Source: Rhea pennata (taxonomy: Eukaryota > Chordata > Aves > Rheiformes > Rheidae). Taken from it: a DNA stretch of 64,000 nt. Position 1 is the stretch's first letter; every line of letters starts with the position of its first letter. A program made the position numbers and the translations under genes. The notes beneath the pieces were generated by a model, which saw only the letters and a list, made by a program, of their open reading frames with translations, made no database searches and had not been told where the DNA came from. The DNA is taken from contig NC_084663.1 in NCBI RefSeq assembly GCF_028389875.1, positions 204,197,876 to 204,261,875 on the forward strand, read 5' to 3'. Positions 60,601 through 64,000 of the stretch are shown piece after piece.

Positions 60601-61045
60601 ACCTGCTTAGTTGTCCAGCCTGCAGAAAAAGTGCTTCAGGTCTGTATTCTTGGCCTTGCTGTTTGTGACCACTAAACCATTCTCCTCTTTGAGACCAACA
60701 ATAAGATCCACAATTCCTGATTCTTGATATTCCTCTGAGGTCCAGCAAACATAGTACAAGCCTTTAGCAAAGCATGTGTCTCTTCTTCCACTATTGTTTG
60801 TGCCCTCTAGTAAAAAAACTTTTTTAATTTACTCCTTTAATGTAAGAGTAATCAGTACTTTTGCAATGGGTTTAAGCATGCGATGCGAGAGCATTAGCAT
60901 GGCAGGACCAGGACTCTAAGATTAGAAAAGGGAAGAAACAGTTGCCTGCATAACTTTAATTTGTTATGCATTATGTGTCTGCAGTGAAGATTTTTTTAGA
61001 TGAATCTATGTGATTTATTTGTAAGCTACATAACTGATGAAGGAC

Positions 61046-61095
61046 AGATGATCTCCAGAGGTCCCTTCCAACCTTACTGATTCTATGATTCTATG
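61046..61095 (+). mobile_element. CR1 3' tail, 50 bp only
   Basis: AGATGATCTCCAGAGGTCCC through ATTCTATGATTCTATG is identical over 50 bases to the last 50 bases of the CR1 at 46442-47246 (47197-47246). It is an extremely 5'-truncated CR1 insertion in MTMR2 intron 2, same orientation as the gene. Confidence 0.9.
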
Positions 61096-64000
61096 ACAGA
61101 AGGTGTATGAAGTAGTTTTCTCCTTCTAAGGCAATAAATGGAATCCATCGATGTCTTCCATAAGCTTCCTGAATGGAATTCATTTGGGCCAGTCTACATT
61201 CAAGCTAGTCAACTACAATTCCTTTATGGTGAATGGAAAGAAATGAGTCATTTGAGATGTGATTTATCTCAGAATTTAGTAAATGCCCACAGTAGGTCAA
61301 ATGAGTAAGTGAGAATATCGTGCAGTTAAGCTGTAGAAGTCCTTGCTACAGGTTAGTGTGAATGCTGTGCTTGCTCACAGTGGATCTCAGCGTTAACTGT
61401 GCTCTAGTAAAGGTGAAGTATTGTCTAATTTGAAAACCATGTATGTTTTTCCTCTGACTGTGAAGAGAGCACAGGATGACTGGCCAGATGTAGTGCTCTA
61501 AAATTGAGGTAAATCCTGTCCCTTCCGTTATGTTGGGCTGGATTAATCAAAATGCCAGTTCACTGACTTTGCCACCTTTGTGTTACTTTACTGTAGCTTT
61601 AGTGCAAAATGCCTTAGAGTAGTTTTGTGTAAGATGTGTATATTGTTAGTAGAAAAACATATTGAAGAAAGATGTGATTTTCCCCATCCTTTGCTATAAA
61701 TCACTGAAACTAGCCTCAATAAACTTTTCCATTGCTATCTCCGTGCCAGTGCAGGAAGTGTGTCAGGCTTTGGTTATGTGTAACACATGTTAAACAAGAA
61801 CTGGGTTAAGTGAGAGGCATATCTTTTTAAACTTTAAGCATGCATTTAAGCAGCTTTTTTACTATTGCTGTTAAATGACTTTTTTGTTAGTGAACGATGC
61901 TAGCTTGGAAGTACTAAATCATGAAAAAAATCTACCTCATCACTTGCAGTGTAATTCAGGACTGGAATGAGTTTTCCTCTTCGCCCTGCCACTCAGTTCC
62001 AATCCTAGCTTAGTGGAGGTATGGGGTTAAGTATTCTTGTGTTGAACTGAGGAGCCAAGGGATTCTCATGCAAAACTGGCCAGAAGACGACCAGTTCGTA
62101 CCAAATGTAGAGGTGTTTGTTGTGATGTGAACTCTCCTTTCCAGTGCAGTTGTCTATGACCACTGTTAAATTACAGACCATATTCCCTAAGACACCAGAT
62201 GGTGAAAATGATTGACTTGTGGTCACGAATGGCACTGCTAAATTTGAATGGATGATGTACTACTGAGAGTAAATAAACAGCCTCTTTTTTTTGCAGTCAC
62301 CATGTGAAGACTTGGCCACATGTATTCCTCTGTGTCACCACTTGCGGCCCAGCTATATTCCCACACTGATGTACATCTTGTATTTTTTGTAGGTGCACAG
62401 CACTAAAAGTTACACAGGCAGAAATAGCCACTACTTTATCTGCATGTGGTGTTCGCACAGATCATTTTGAATACTTGGCTGAAATTAGGGCCAAATCCAA
62501 GAATGGGTGAGACTTTAGAGCAATATCAAAGGTATCAAGTAGAAGGACTGGAAGAGCAGCTCAGGAGAAGAAGGGAGATCTTATGAGGAAACATGTTTTA
62601 ACTGTCTACAACTTCTGATTTTGACTATACTGCTCTGTGAGTGTGTGACTGTGGGAAACAGGCTTCATTTTCTCTGCGGAGCATTAAACCGTAGAAGGAC
62701 AAAGGCACAAAGGACTGGTTCCAGAGAATGAATAATGCTCTTGTCCATAAGCATGGTCATTCCAGGACAGCCCAGTGAGTGACTGGAATTTAGCTCCTGC
62801 TGTTGCCTTGCTTTTTTTAAGACTCCCATTCTAGGACCATAAATGCTATTTATTTCATGAGAACTAGAATCTTTTTCCTTTATAAACTATCCTGAGACAT
62901 GAAAATTTTTGGTTTCTTTCTCTCCCTCCTCCCACTCCCCATTTGGAGTTTTTCTGAATCTCTCCCTTTCAAGGAAACAAAAATACAGACTAGCTAAACT
63001 CTGAGTTGCAAAATATTGATTTCATGCAAATTAGAAGTTGAAAAGCCAGATGCAGTCAGTTTTCTGTCTCCTTTACATAGGAATAATACTCCCTAAGTGC
63101 TCATTTAGTTAGAAGAGAGCGAAGACTGCAAGCGTAGCTAATCTTTCTTATACAGAGATACCTGAGTGTTTGAATATAAAGTAATGCACAGTGAAGAAAA
63201 CTCTGGAAACATTTATGATTGCCATCTATTAGGAATGGAAAACTAAAGGAGTAAGCAAATGGCCATCAGATGTTCCTAAAAATATTTGCAACTCTTCCTT
63301 AAAACGGACGTATTTCTCCTAGCTACAAAGTGCATGAATTCTCCTTTTTTGCTGAGTAAAACCGGGTAAGAGGTTTTTGATTTTTTTTTTCCTATAGCTA
63401 TATTTTTATTAGATTGAAGCACGAATCAGGCAGGAGTGAGCAAGCCTGCTATTTAAAAGGAACGCTCAGAATTGTGATTGCATGCAGTACTCCACCAAGA
63501 TTTGTTTTTCTGTAGAGGTTTTGCACTGAAAGAAACTTCCTCCTTCTCGCTGTGATTTTTATTGATTGTAAATATATAATTATTTATTATCTTGAATCTT
63601 TTTATCACTAAACTCCTGAGTAAAATTCGTGATAACAAAGTCACTTCTATATGACTTACTTTGGTTGGCAGAATTTGTGACCCTTTTGTTAGAGCATTTT
63701 TTGTTACTTCTTCAGACCGATGATCTATACTTCACTAGTTTCTTTCCTTGCGAATTTTAATCAATTTCCCTTATAAGCTGTTTATTAAGCAAATTATAAT
63801 TAAAAAGATTAGTAGAGTTAATACAGAGCGTAAAGTTTTTGAGCAGCCAGAGGAGAACAGAACAGAACTGTTGTCTCTCAAGACATACTTGGAACCCTTG
63901 GCAGTGAAGAAGGTTCTGTACAGAAAACATTGGAGTTGTGTGAATAGATAGCATCAGCAGCCTTCTGTGCCAGGGATTCTTGCTGTACTGAGTCGATGAC

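Larger units (their letters stand above)
57191..64000 (+). other. MTMR2 intron 2 (continues past the window)
   Basis: From the donor GTATGT at 57191 to the window end I find no sequence encoding the next expected MTMR2 segment (the one after DNFSPDLR), so exon 3 lies to the right. The stretch holds a TATG/TG/TA microsatellite (57554-57610), a T18 run (58755-58772), a 50-base CR1 tail (61046-61095) and otherwise unremarkable AT-rich sequence. Confidence 0.8.

Noticed and set aside
1..64000. tRNA, rRNA, CRISPR arrays, bacterial operons or an endogenous retrovirus
   Set aside because: No cloverleaf with A/B boxes, no regularly spaced direct repeats with unique spacers, no LTR pairs and no gag/pol/env-like frames were seen; all reverse-transcriptase signals are CR1 LINE.
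57191..64000. MTMR2 coding exon 3
   Set aside because: No segment after an acceptor encodes the residues expected to follow DNFSPDLR, so it must lie beyond the window.

Overview
This window is vertebrate nuclear DNA, most likely from a bird. Two things point there. Coding sequence occurs only as short exons with GT/AG borders inside very long non-coding stretches. The dominant repeat is CR1, a non-LTR retrotransposon, in several 5'-truncated copies ending in the TGATTCTATGATTCTATG-type tail typical of avian CR1. I cannot name the species. There are no operons, CRISPR arrays, phage or insertion sequences.

Two host genes lie head-to-tail on the + strand. From 1 to about 13.9 kb is the 3' part of MAML2 (mastermind-like 2, a Notch co-activator): the end of an internal exon (1-31), a complete 112-base exon (5270-5381), and the terminal exon (coding part 9826-10805) with a roughly 3.1 kb 3' UTR. 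The phases are consistent across both introns. From about 35.6 kb begins the CpG island and first coding exon of MTMR2 (myotubularin-related phosphoinositide 3-phosphatase 2; 36343-36425). A 20.7 kb intron follows, then coding exon 2 (57085-57190). The rest of MTMR2, including the PH-GRAM and phosphatase domains, lies beyond the window. The order MAML2 then MTMR2 on one strand matches human 11q21.

The space between and inside the genes holds CR1 copies of different ages: 3095-4242, 18431-21188 (the longest, with endonuclease and reverse transcriptase remnants), 25032-25930, 46442-47246, 37193-37860 on the minus strand, and a 50-base tail at 61046-61095. There are also older, degenerate CR1/L3-like pieces. 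Simple repeats include a 36-bp GC-rich minisatellite directly upstream of the MTMR2 promoter, a 19-bp degenerate minisatellite in a MAML2 intron, and several microsatellites and homopolymer runs.

I found no new multi-gene system. The items most worth checking are a pre-miRNA-like hairpin at 29381-29468, the 36-bp minisatellite whose units are themselves inverted repeats, an upstream ORF in the MTMR2 leader, a CpG-enriched patch in MTMR2 intron 1 that could be an internal promoter or first exon, and a pair of CR1 copies sharing a private 9-base insertion and the same nonsense codon.
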